Assembly: GCF_021018805.1 (NCBI RefSeq)
Contig: NC_086247.1
Span: forward strand, 143,329,378 to 143,393,377
DNA from: Prinia subflava
Taxonomy: Eukaryota; Chordata; Aves; Passeriformes; Cisticolidae
Length of the DNA stretch: 64,000 nt
Direction: 5' to 3'
In this document: positions 35,801 to 47,836 of the stretch, piece after piece
Numbering within the stretch: position 1 is the stretch's first letter
How the letters are laid out: each line of letters begins with the position of its first letter
Translations under genes and position numbers: made by a program
Notes under the pieces: generated by a model
Databases searched by the model: none
What the model was told of the DNA's origin: nothing
What the model saw: only the letters and a program-made list of their open reading frames with translations

Positions 35801-38800
35801 GGTATTTTTCTATGTAATTTAAGTTTATAAGCAATCCAAACCTCTTCTTCCTCTGAAAAGAAAGGAAAATCAAGTATCTAATTTTCCCTTATAAAGACTG
35901 TAAGGATCCACGGTGATTACAGTGCAGTCAGAATAGGGTAAATCAGATTTAACCATCTAACTTGGCTGCTGGATGCTCCTTTAGCTCTTTAGTAGTTGAA
36001 AATATTTCATACCATCCCTGCATCCACAGAAACAGCATTTGATTTCTCCCCTTCAGATTCTAGATTGCATATTAAACATGGCTAGTGAGACACAGCGTGG
36101 ATTCTGCTGACTTGTGCTATTTACCTCAATAAACCAGCTTTGTCTATCCATGAAGCTGATGGTGTGGATCTGATTTGTGAAGAATTATTATTTGTGCAAC
36201 TCATTAGGGTGAGACAGTTTGTGCAGAATGATTAGGGCTCCAGCAACCAGCAGACCTAGTTAGTACATGAAAGCTGAATCCCAGCCTGGTGTCATCCAGA
36301 CATAAAACCTTCTTCTAAAGCAGACACTCTCGCAGCTGTCGGAGTGGCTTCTGTTGTTTTCTGGCTTTGTCAGTGAGCTAGGGACACTTCAAAAAGCTCC
36401 CAGCAAGCTGGACCTCGTTAAAGCTGCCACTTCATCTTGGACTTGCATCCTGACTTTGTTTATGATGCTTCATTATTACCTACTAAATATGAGCCGTGAT
36501 CGTTCTGCTCCACTAAATGGAGCTGTAATACAAGCGCCCGGAGTGAATTTTTCTTTGGTTGACTTCCATGCAAAGCCTTTTCTGTTTGAGCTGGAGTGTT
36601 AAAGTCATGTCAAAACCACGTTCTTTATCTATTTTTATCTGTATTCACATCTAGGAAGCCTTAATTATTTAAGCAGCTTTTTCCTTCTATGTAGAGTACC
36701 AGAAGCAAGCTCCTAGCATTTATTTTACGATGACTACCTCCCTCTTGTGGTCCTTGTGCCAGCCCTCTGCCAGCAGGCAGATCCATCCTCATGTGAGGGG
36801 AAAACTAACAACACAAAATGCCCATGCACCTTGGCAGGGCAGTGGTCCAGAGCCTCCCAGTGCTGCTGCTGAGAATCCCAGTGCCACATGTAGCAGAGGG
36901 ACCACTCCCTCTTGCTGAAAAAGGAACATCTTTGTCCACTTTTATTTTTCTTGCAAGTGTTAGCCTTTAAATAGTGAATTTGTGTAGTAGTCATGGAGAA
37001 AACCAACATTTCTCCTGCCCCTTTATCCTAAATGTCCATGCATAGTGCAATGTGAAAGGACTGTGTATATACACACAAAATAGTATGCAGGTCATAAAAT
37101 TCAGTAGGGGGGAAAGCATTTAGTGCTTAATCTTAAGGCTGCTGAGAAGTAATGGACAGAACAGAGTTTGGGCTTGTTATACTGGATGTAAAATGTGATT
37201 CATGTGTTTAAACATTTACACAACCAGAGAGAAGTGGCTGAGGTTCTTTGAGATAGTAAAATCCTTTGTTGTTCACATAGTGCTGTCTTAATATGAACAT
37301 CTTACAAGTGAGTTCGGATTTTTAATGGGAGCAAAATTTTAGGGCAAGGGTGTTGGTTTTTTCTCTTTGCACATACATGATGCATGATACTTTTGTTAAA
37401 GATAACTTTTGTTAAGAGTGAACCTTCGTTAAGATAAAATATTTATACAAATCTCTGAGAACTAGAAAGGGGAGATAAATCCACATCATCACTGGAAAAG
37501 TGGGTAAATTATCCATCTCAATTCATAACATTTTATTCAGTGAAAGAAATCAACATTGTCTATGTCTCACGATATCCATCAGCTTCTTAGACTGTATTCT
37601 AAGACACATAAAATATTAATGCATCCATTCAACTTTTCTCCTCTACCTTTAATACTGCAATATTATTGTGTTTAGACAAATTTGTGTTCCTTTTTCATCC
37701 TTTTTAGTTTTCTAATTGACAAGTCAGACTGTATTTCAGGCGAGCTGTTATTTCCTATTTGTCTTCTGAACCGGGGTAGACATTTGATATGAAAATACCT
37801 AAACATGATTGCTCTTAACCTACTTGTCATCACATCTGCTGCAGACACCAGCCCCATAATCAGACCTGAATTCACACAACGGTACCTTCAAATCAGTGCT
37901 ACAATGAGATGTCATCCAAATGAGCCCATGCTACTGAAGCCATGCCAATTTGCAATTCTTTTTGTGGTGTCATCTTGGTCTCTTTATCCAGCTCATCTTT
38001 AAAAACTAAAGATGGAAAAATACATTCTCTGAGCAAACATAGTCAATTGTAGTAATGCATTTCCACACCCAAGCAGGTGATTCGGTTGAAGGAAAGGTTT
38101 CAGTTTACTTTTGAACATGTAAGGAAGTTAAACTGGAATTTTCCATAACCTTCTTATTGAAATTGGCCCAGAGCCAGCACAGGGGAACTGATTGGACTTT
38201 AGAAATGTTTCTCAAAGCCTGTAGCTGCTTCTATTGGCAGCAAGCCAAATTATTCCTCATTTATCGTTGTATACTTAAGAAGGTGCACAAAGGAACTCAA
38301 TTGCTTTTTCAGACTGACCTAGCCAGTGTAAGAGTATTCTCTGCACTGTGATCGACTTCTATTCCTTTGGTCTATGATGTTTATTTTTTTTTTCATTATT
38401 AAAACCTTTTGTTTTACAAAGCATGTCCAGAGAAGTTGTGTCGCTGTTATTAAGCCACTCTGGGAAGTTGCAGGCCAACCCTCAGACTTGATAAATCTTC
38501 ACATAGCTTATTCCATTCTGGCCATGTGCAAGATTTTATCAGTCAATTAACAAACAAAATGAATAGTTTGGTTTGTTCAGAAAAATAATCTAAGTATCCC
38601 ATGATTTCCAAGTTTTCTGTTCTTGTTGCATTCTCTTCTTATTGAGTTCCTATTTTTAGGCCATCTTCTATGAACTGGGCACTAGTGCTCACAGAAATAA
38701 TTATAATCAACTCCTTTCCCTCTTATGTGGGTCATTGCTTTAATAGGTTAAACACAAGGAATAATGTGTGTCCCCAAGGTCTGGTGGGGAGGGTGGAGAC

Positions 38801-39167
38801 AGCTACACTGCCTCCATTTCTTGTTTGATAATTAGTTCTTATTCAAATCAACTTTGCCCTGTATTTTTAAGGAATAATCCTCACTGGGATATTGGAGAAC
38901 AAACTCATTACTCCTGAATGAGACCCATCTTTTCTTCTACTCTCCTTGAAATACACACAAGTCATTCTAACCCCCAGAGCCTAATGATCCTTGTACACCC
39001 ATCCTATGGAGAACAGCTCAGAACAGCACCACAGAGAAACTGCTAGGTCTTGGTTGTCCTGGTCTTTGCAGAGAACAGTGTCCAAGAGAGGAGTAGAAAT
39101 GCTTGTTTAATCCTGACCCAGCTACACAGAAACCCTCTGCAAACCAAGCCATCAACATGGAGCAGAC

Positions 39168-39182
39168 AAAAAAAAAAAAAAA
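39168..39182 (+). repeat. Poly(A) run
   Basis: Fifteen A's follow GGAGCAGAC and precede GGCAAAGTAG. It may be the tail of an unrecognised retroposed fragment. Confidence 0.7.
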
Positions 39183-40837
39183 GGCAAAGTAGAAAAAAGC
39201 AGGGAGCAGTGGTTGGTAGGAGAGCAGTCAAGTTTCTTGAAGGCTCATGGTGATGGCAGCAGTGTGGGGCAGATGTGCAAATTGATTCATGCTACAGGAC
39301 ACAAATCAGAGGCACTGAAGTTTTTGTGCCTGAGTATCACTAATTTGCACACAAAAAAAGAAGCATACCACGTAGCTGTTAAAACTGTTGTCTGAGCCAG
39401 AAGTTAGCAGGCACTACTTGGAAAGCAGCATGAAAATAATGTCCTGTAATAATGTTTATAGCAGCTCATAACACAATCACATGGAGAGGAGATGCCCATG
39501 AGGGTCACCAGTCTGGAAAACACCTTCAGAGATGCTAAAGGCAGTTATCAGCTCTTACCAAAGAAAACCAAAAAAGTCATGGCACATTGATTCCTAAGGA
39601 TCCTATGAATTACTGAGCTTGCAACTGAGCCCAAGGGTTTTGCTGTTCCCAGCAAGGACTGACAATACATTAAAACACTGTCCTATTTTGCTGCCTTTTG
39701 TGGCATTGCATGTTCTCCCTTCAGTACTCAATTAAATACTATTAGGAGTTTTTCTTTATGGATTTACATGGACATTACCAGAACGGGGGCATGAGTTGTT
39801 GACACAGATATCTCCATCTGTTCTGTACCTGACTTCTTCAAAAATGCACCTTCAGGGCTGCAGCAATTCCTGCTGATCACAATTCATGGCTCTCTGATGG
39901 TTTGGGTATAGCCTAAACTATCAACATTTACTCTGGCAAGTAACTCAGCATGTCTGGAGGAGTTTGTGGACTGTATTTCTCTTCCACCTGGTGCTGGCTA
40001 TTGATTAGAAAAAGCAAGACGTCTTAAATTGTTTTGTTTTTTTTTTTGCTAAATAAGCTATTTTACTCAGATTCACAAAAAAATCTGAAAAACAAAGCCA
40101 CAAAGTACTGCCATATGAACTGTTAAGTAGAAATTATTTCTGCCTTCCTTTTTTTTATTTAAATGTATGATATTTTTGGTCGCAATCATAATACTATTGA
40201 TAGGAGATGCCCTCTGCTTTTGCAGGGCAAAAGCCTTCAGCTGCATAATTTATATTTTGACTTTGAGAGAGATCAAAGTTCAAAGCTACTGCTGTCACCA
40301 TGCTCTGGTGAACATTGATGAGAAGAAATTAATAACATTCCCCAAAACACTGACAAACTACAGATTTTCCTTTTTAATCCTAGATTCATGAAAAAAAAAA
40401 AGTAACATGACTTTAAAATTTACTTGTCTTTGATAAAGATATTTTGAAATTTTTCCCCCCATGAATAGCAGGAGCTTAAATTTGTATCTTTGCCTGCATC
40501 TCTTCTTGGACATTTCTGAACTCAGAGAGATCTTAAGCCCTCTTCTCTCCAAAAGAAAAAGTTTCAAAAATAGCATTCTCCTTTATATAAAAAAAATCAA
40601 TCAAGCAAGCCAAACTCAATAGTCCTTACAGGCAGACTAACATCCTTGCCATGTAACAAAGCTGAAGTTTGGCAGATATCTGAGCAAAGCTTCCTCATGG
40701 CAGATCAGGAGCTACTTGTGCAAACCCAAGGGATCTGTTGTGTAGCCCTTGATAACAACAGGTGACCAGATAAACGCCAATGAGGCTGAACTGAGCAGGG
40801 GGAGAGAAAGAAACTTTGCAAAGACAAGCTGGAGGGG

Positions 40838-40872
40838 AAAAAAAAAAGAAAAAAAAAAAGGAAAAAAAAAAA
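40838..40872 (+). repeat. A-rich tract with spaced G's
   Basis: Three A runs of 10-11 bases are separated by one or two G's. On the minus strand this becomes a polyphenylalanine stretch that bridges an otherwise unremarkable 215-codon open frame (40695-41342). Confidence 0.9.
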
Positions 40873-42144
40873 GCTTCCAGGCTGGCTTTGACAGAAATTG
40901 ATCCAAACAAACTAAACACTTCTACTGTAGTGGTTAGCAGCTGTTGGGTTCTTCTTGTTCCTTTCAAAACATGAGATGCCAAGAGGGGGTCAGCACGGAG
41001 CACTTGCCTCTCCCAGGCTGTGCAGAAGCAGGGCTGCTCCCAGCTGCAGATACGAGGGCACTTGCTTGAGTCAGGAATAGGAGCTTGTAATACAGAAATT
41101 ATTCCATTCAGGACCTGGGAACAGTTTTTATGGAGTGAGGGGTGGAATATACCCCATTGGTGAAAATCAGGCAAAAACCACAAATGTAGGAAGGAAAATG
41201 TTGGAGTTTCAGCGCAGTCTTGAAGTGAAACCCTTGCAAAGGCGTGCATAGAGAAATTCTTTGACAATAATTTGAGCTGTATTTTGCTACTTATGTCAGG
41301 TACTGTGTTCTGGGAGCTTATTTTTTGCATACCTGCTACCATTACAAATATTAAAGTCCTTTTTGTGGTTGGGAGATTATGGTGAATAACTGAACCAACA
41401 TAAACTCAATTTTAACTGATACACACAGGCATGAAGACACAAAACAATGTGGGCAGATAATACCTTCATTCCATATTCCCACAGGCATAAACCAGAGCAG
41501 AATTTGAACCTGTGGATTTATAGCAAATAAAACTTACTCTGAAATATGTTGCAGCTGTTTCTCATTCCATCAGGCAGCTGATAAATAGCTAATCTCCAGT
41601 TCAGGCCTCTCTATTTAAATAAGCACACTAAAAAGTTTAGCTATCTCTGACTGAACTACTTCAGCTGAATATCCTTAGTTCACTGCTTCTGGCCTCTATT
41701 AAATGCAATTCAGATAAATTCTGTTTTCTATTAGTATTTGTTTCTCTCTTGACACAGTTGGTATCAGGTCGTGCTTAAAGCTTTAAGACTGAAAGAAAAA
41801 TCTGAAAACCACATTATTTAAAAAGCATAACTAAGCATCACTAATACTAGGAGGACAAGGGATTTCTTCTGTATTAGCTGTGAGCAAATACATTGCTCTC
41901 CACGTGCAGCCTCACCCTCACCATTAACACTGGGGATTTTACAGAGCTGTGACCAAAGAGGGACTACACCTTTCCCTGAAGCACAGCAGACAAGCAGGAG
42001 CTGTGAGACACCCTCGACCTGCTGCAGATTCTGCTTCCCTGCTCTCTGCTTTGGAGCTGCCTCCTTCCCTGCTGCTGTCAGGCAGCAATCTGGCTGCAGG
42101 CAGGGAGTGGCAGCTCTGTGCCCAGGGCACAGGCTCACAGCTGT

Positions 42145-42222
42145 CTCCCCAGGTCCTCAGCCTTATTTCCCCCCCCTAGCTCTGACTGTCCCCTTGCTGG
42201 TTTCCATTTTCTGACACTTCCT
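42145..42222 (+). repeat. Direct repeat, left copy (78 bp)
   Basis: It contains TAGCTCTGACTGTCCCCTTG and CTGGTTTCCATTTTCTGACA, which recur at 42862-42938. The two copies differ by about two substitutions (CAGG/CAAG and CAGC/CAAC) and one C in the C run. Together they bracket the LTR-like insert. Confidence 0.95.
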
Positions 42223-42232
42223 CCATTCTCCC

Positions 42233-42859
42233 TGTAATAAATGCCAATTACTCGCTTTGTGATTTTTGGAAATTTAATAAAAATAAAAATGGTTATATAA
42301 AAAATTAGTAATACACATACAATAATAAAAGTTAAACAATTTAGAGTATTTAGAGTAGGACAATTTATGAGACAATAAGAACAAAGAAGGTAGCCCGGGA
42401 CTACCGTCCCCCCTCCCTTCTAGACAAAGGCTAGAGGGAGAAGGGCCCAGAACAAAGAGAAGTTTTCCTTTTTAAGCCTTCGGTCTATGACTATTCATAT
42501 CTTACGTAAAACAAGTAATTTTCAGCCGTTTTTTGTCACAAAAGCTTTCTGTTAATTAAAAAAACACATGAGAGTATACGTCCTTGAGAAAGTTAGGTTC
42601 TGTGGATAAGAGGCCATAAATTCTTCTTCACTAGAAGGTTTAGGGGCCTCTGTGAATGTTATCTCTGTGCTGAGGAATTTTTCTTCTTGAGCAAAAAAAA
42701 GTATCACACACATACACAGCTCCTATTATACTACAACTTATTGTTAATTACAAAACTATTTTCACTACATTATTCTAATGTTAATACAGTATAACTTTTC
42801 TACCTAGCATATTACATATAGTAAATATCTGCGTAGAGCCACACAATATGACTTTTTCA
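42233..42859 (-). mobile_element. LTR-like insertion (probable solo LTR of an endogenous retrovirus)
   Basis: The 627-bp AT-rich segment begins TGTAATAAATGCCAATTACT and ends GACTTTTTCA, giving TG...CA ends. Read on the minus strand it starts TGAAAAAGTCATATTGTGTG and ends with CACAAAGCGAGTAATTGGCA then TTTATTACA, a layout like a beta-retroviral-type bird LTR. There is a TTAAAAAGG element upstream of the putative R region and an ATTAAA polyadenylation-like signal near the 3' end. No gag, pol or env sequence adjoins, so it would be a solo LTR. Exact target-site duplications are not evident, but C-rich flanks (TCTCCC left, CCCTCC right) obscure them. The family name cannot be given from sequence alone. 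Confidence 0.62.
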
Positions 42860-42861
42860 CC

Positions 42862-42938
42862 CTCCCCAAGTCCTCAACCTTATTTCCCCCCCTAGCTCTG
42901 ACTGTCCCCTTGCTGGTTTCCATTTTCTGACACTTCCT
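42862..42938 (+). repeat. Direct repeat, right copy (77 bp)
   Basis: Near-identical partner of 42145-42222. Identity stops after CACTTCCT, beyond which this copy reads TTATCAGGAGC while the left copy reads CCATTCTCCC. Confidence 0.95.
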
Positions 42939-45271
42939 TTATCAGGAGCAATCTCCTCTCTCCCAGCGCACCCCATCCAGGCAGCAGCAGGCTGGAGCTG
43001 GAAGGAGGCAGCTGTGAGAACAATTCAATGCGATTTTAGGTTAAATGTTTGGTGCCCTGTCCTTGTGATAATAGCTGGCATTAGAGCACATTAACACAAT
43101 TGCACTTGCTGCAAATTAACAGCGATGGGTGCAGAGGCAAAATATCAAGTGCAATAATAATACACATGTATGAAAAGCAACATGATCGCTACCTAATTAA
43201 TTAATAACTGGTTACTGATTAAAAGGGGAGCATTTGGAGCTAAATGTGTCCTTGACAACACTAACAAGATTGGTTTAGCACTGATTGTATTTTCCAATAA
43301 GACACATAAGTGCAAATAATTGCTTCCACTATATCATGGAATTAGTTCCATGACAGTTCAGCTGATTACTTCAAGGTTTTATCTGTGTTTTGTAGCTGCA
43401 AGATCAGCTACCATTTTGCACCTTACCAGCTGGTAGTGAACCACTCTTCTGTTTACATGTATTGCATGTAATGTAGCAGGAGAGGCAGAATCAATACTGT
43501 AGATATATACAGTACCTGCATCACAAAGGTTACCACGCTCGGAAAATAGCTGATGAAAACTTGAGGTAATGAGCTGAAACATCCTGCAAGTAATTCCTAG
43601 CAGCACTAAAAACAATAATATAACTTTGCCTGACATGGGTAATCCTCCGCAGACTGAGGGAAGCATAATTTTTTCTGGAAGGGAGTTTTGTGGTCCACTG
43701 GGGGTTTGAGTGAGATATGGGATATACCTTACAAGTGAGGAGTGGCTCGTAACTCAGGAGAGGTGGAACCTAAATGAAGTCACAGAGGTCATTCTTATTT
43801 TATCACTGGGGAAAATGTGCCCTGTATATCACAGCTTTTTCCTACATTTAGTTAGCGGGATAATTCTAGGTACAACAAAACGTTCATTTTTTTTTTTCAT
43901 TTTGTATTTCATGAACAGAAAGCTTTTAAAACAACTGAAAATAATTGAAGAGGGGCAATTTGCTATGCAAGTCCAAAGTTAGGCCTGTTTATATGAGTCT
44001 AATGAAATATATGGGAACTGTGTGGTTTGTTTAGGGTATGGAGCTATCAGCTAAATATTTTTGCACATTTTTGCTTACAATTTTTGCAGTGGCTGCAGTG
44101 CAGAATCTGGAAGAGCCAATGAAGCAGTCAGAGAAGTTTGCCCATCCTTTTATCTCCCTTCATGACAGCAGCCATTCATGTGATGTGAATATTCTGCAGA
44201 AGAGATTTCTATGCATATTTTCAGGCTGCCTTCCAAATTAGCTTTGTGTGATCATCTTCCTGCTGCTCTTAGCAATCCTTGAGACTATTCTACTATATTT
44301 GATAGCATAAGATATCTCAAGGCATTCATTCATCTATACAGTTTAAAAATAAGGACTTCAAAGAAGCAAGAGCAACCCAAACTAGTCCTGCACGAGGGCA
44401 ATGCAGTCACCCCAAGACAGCAGGAAGCAAGCCAAGACAGCATGTTGGCAAGACATACTGAGACATTATGGTGTCTCCATTTCATCTTGCTTCTTCTCTT
44501 CTTAGTGTAGGGGGCCTGTGCACTCTCTTTTCCAGAGGTAAGAGTCAATTTGAGCCCGAAGAACCTCAGAGGGTAATGGGCTCCTGGTGGATGGAGAGGC
44601 TGAGCCCATGTGTTGGTCTGGGACAAAACCTGAAAGTGCAAATATGAGGGCAGTCATCTCAGTGCTTGCTTGGTGGGGCCAAGGCACCAGGCAAGAAAAA
44701 CAAACAGTGCTTCTTTTATTGCCTGTGTAGGTAACTCAAAAGTGATCATCAGAGTGTAAATGTATTGTAGTAACAGCTGTGAACAGTTTCACTGTTTGTC
44801 AGTACAGTGTGTTGCCAGTTCAAAAGATTCTTGTAATTGTAACAAAGCTATTTCTCCTTTTCTCAGGCAGTAAGATAAACTCAGACATAGAATGGTTCCA
44901 TTATCCTTTTTTTCTAACATATCTAGTTCTGATTGCTGACAGGCTTTATTAGCAAGAAGCAGAAAGGTTGAGAAATGGTTGATTAGAGGTTCAGCTGTAA
45001 ACTGGAAGTATCCTTAGTCAGATGTCCATTGATGGATCTGCTGTGGTACATGTGTTATAGGATAGATGGGGCAGGTGGTAAAAGCCTTATTTAGCAAAAT
45101 TGAAGCCAATCAATGTTGACACTGGATTAAACAGGAGTATTTGTTGCATTTGGCAGCTGTGAAGGGGGTTGCAGTTTGTTAGAGAAAGGGGCCAGTCCAC
45201 AATGCATCTGTGGGATTGTGAGCCATGTATCATGAGATGAATGAGCCAGTGTTGGGAGGAAACTGATTGGG

Positions 45272-45741
45272 TGCCTGCTTTTGGCTGGGATAGACTTAGT
45301 TTTCTTCATAGCAGCTTCTGTGGTGTTTTGAATTTGTGAACAAAACAGTGTTGATAAGACACCGATGTCTTACCTGTGGCTGGGCAGGACTTACACAGCA
45401 TCAAGGCTGCTCTGCTTCTCACCCCACCCCACCAACAAAAATGCTGGGGGTGCACAAGAAATTGGAAGGGGACATAGCCAGGACAGCTGACCTCAACTGA
45501 CCAAAGGGGCATCCCACACTGTGTAGCATCATACTCAGCAATAATAGCCTGGGGAAGAAGAAGGAAGGGGGAACACTCGAGAGTTAAGGCATTAATATTA
45601 GACCAAATAAAGTATCTTTAGCTCAAGCCATGAGTTTTCTCACTTTTACCCTTCTGAGTCTCTTCCATATCCAGCTGGGAGGGAAAGAGGAAGGCAGCAG
45701 CTGTGTGGGACTGAGATGCCTGCCAGAGTAAAATCATAACA
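45272..45741 (+). mobile_element. Solo LTR, ERV-L-like, internally deleted
   Basis: The + strand follows the well-known avian ERV-L-type LTR: TTGGCTGGGATAGACTTAGT, TGAACAAAACAGTGTTGATA, CTGCTTCTCACCCCACCCCA, GCTGGGGGTGCACAAGAAAT, GGACAGCTGACCTCAACTGA, TCAGCAATAATAGCCTGGGG, GCTCAAGCCATGAGTTTTCT and CACTTTTACCCTTCTGAGTC. Compared with the consensus as I remember it, roughly 100 bp is missing between AGAGTTAAGG and AATAAAGTATCTTTAGCTC. No internal retroviral coding sequence flanks it, so it is a recombined solo LTR. The 3' end (TAAAATCATAACA) matches the usual terminus loosely; the 5' end is approximate. Confidence 0.88.
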
Positions 45742-46365
45742 GTAGCACAGGGACACAAGTGTGGGAGGTATATAAAGTCACCATTTATAAATCTACATTG
45801 ACATGCTGGGTTTCATTGAAGCCAGTGGAAAATTTTTGTTTGGTACAGGTTCCATGGTAAAAAAACTACACTTAGGGAATGTTTATACAAGAAAATGCTG
45901 AGATAGTGCAACTTAAAACCCACATTGATGGCTGTTCTCAGAAAGCTGTCTGGTTTCCATTCATACCTTGAGGAGCTAATCAATAAAACATAATTATCTC
46001 CTCTGTTTATGGGATGATGTTTGTTCTCAGTTTGAATTGAGAACTATTGAAAGGACATATGAGGAAGACCTGAATGTACGTGTCAGGATCAATTCAGAGT
46101 TTAAATTGCTTATAATGGCTTTTTAATGTCAGTGCAGATATCTCTGAGTGGCCTAAAGAGAGGGTGACAGAATAAGTAACTGGCTGTGTCACCAGCTAGT
46201 TTTGCTTTTTCTAATTTAAAGGGATATTGTCAACAGGAAACCTAGGCACAGAGCTTACTATAGCTCTAAATATAGTAGTTTGCATCTTAGTGATGCAGCC
46301 TGTGATTGTTTTATTTATTTTAGGGGGTTTTTTTTCTCCCTAATTGCTGTTGGAAGAGTCAAATT

Positions 46366-46379
46366 TAAAAAAAAAAAAA
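46366..46379 (+). repeat. Poly(A) run
   Basis: Thirteen or so A's lie about 80 bp outside the 3' end of the long CR1. CR1 elements do not end in poly(A), so the run is probably unrelated. Confidence 0.75.
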
Positions 46380-46457
46380 GGAAATATGATCACTAATTAC
46401 ACTAATTATGGAATTTGTTGAAAGTATGAAGTTGGTTGGTAAAGGTGTTGATAAGTG

Positions 46458-47836
46458 GGATCACAGACGAGCTGAGGTTGGAAGGATTCTCTGGAGATGA
46501 TCTAGTGCAGTCTCTGCTCAAGCAGGACCAACTACAGCTGGTTGTCCAGGCTCATGTCCACTTGTGGTTTTAAGGATGGCAACAGATGGAGACTCCACAA
46601 CTTCTCTATGCAGCCTTTTTGCATTCAGATTAAATTTGAGGTTTTAATTTGTGCCCATTGCCTGTTGACCTGTCACTGGGCACTACCAAGAGTCTGGCCC
46701 TTCATTCCCTCCCATCAGGTATTTTTATACATTAATGATATCCCACTGAGCCTTCTCTTCTCCAGGCTGGACAATCCATCTCTTGCAGCCTCTCCTGCTA
46801 TGAGAGATGCTCCAGTCTCTTGATCATGGCCCTTTGTTGGACTCACTCCAGTATGTCCATCTCTCCCTTTTACTGGGAGGCCCAGCAGTGGACCCAGCAC
46901 TCCCAGTGTGCCTCACCAGTGCTGAGCAGAGGGAAAGGATCATCTCCCTCAACCTGCAGGCAGTGCTCTTTCTAGTGCCCCTTAGGAGGCTGTTTGCCTT
47001 CTTTGTCAAGAAGTCACACTGCTGGCTCACAGTCAGCGTGTTATCCACCAGGACCCCAAGGTCCTTTTCAGCAAATCTGCTCTTCATCTGATCAGCACCC
47101 CGTCTGTGTGGGTGCCTGGGGCCATTGTTCTGCACAGGCAGGACTTGACATACCTCCTTGAGAAATTCATGAGGTCATTGTCAGCCCATTTCTCCAGCCT
47201 GCTGGGCCTCCATCACTCTGGATGGGAGCATGGCTCTCTGATGTATCAGCCACTCCTCCCAGTGTTGCATCACCAGCAAACTTGCTGAGGGTGCACTGCC
47301 CAATCATCCAGATGATTTATGAAGAGGTTAATGGCACTGGACCTAGTGCTGGCCCTGAGGTACACCATTAGTGACACACCTACAGGTGGACTTCATGACA
47401 CCGTTCCTGCCCCTCTGGTCCCAGTCTTTCAGCCAATTCTCAATCCAATTCACTGCCCACTAACCATCTAACCCATACATTGTCAGCTTGTGCATTATGG
47501 GGCTGTGGGAGATGGTGTCAAAGGCTTTAATAAAGCCAAGGCAAGCAACATCCACTACTCTCCCCTCATCCACCAAGCCAGTAACTTCATTAGAGAAGGC
47601 TGTCAGTGTCTCTCAAGCACAATTTTCCCTTTATAAATCAATGTATACTGTCCCTCAGTCTTCTTCTTATCCTTCATGTTTTGGAGAAACTTTGGAGGAG
47701 GATTTTTTCCACCACCTTCTTGGGGGTGGAGGTGAGACTGCAAGGCTTGCAGTTCCAAGATTCTTCCTTCTTGTCCTTCTTGAAGATAGGAGTGACATTT
47801 GCTCTTCTCTAGTCTCTGTCAGTTGCCATGAGCAGG
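46458..47836 (-). pseudogene. CR1 LINE, 5'-truncated, dead reverse-transcriptase remnant
   Basis: A 1.4-kb CR1 lies antisense to ADARB2. Reading the minus strand from 47836 downward gives RANVTPIFKKDKKEESWN, then VDVACLGFIKAFDTISHS (the first part of the RT palm, usually KAFDTVSH), NGVPQG, and FAGDATLGG where the catalytic FADDT is expected. It continues with RFAEKDLGVLVDNTLTVSQQ and SLEKRRLSGISLMYK. The longest surviving frame is 46824-47135. Stops and frame changes occur within the RT region and the two catalytic aspartates are altered to G-D, so it cannot code for active enzyme. The N-terminal esterase/endonuclease half is missing, as usual for 5' truncation. The 3' end (GATCACAGACGAGCTGAGGT on +) is at 46458. 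Confidence 0.95.

Noticed and set aside
39050..39110. FAENSVQE text resembling the FADSISQ start of the deaminase exon
   Set aside because: No further similarity on either side and no fitting acceptor; coincidence.
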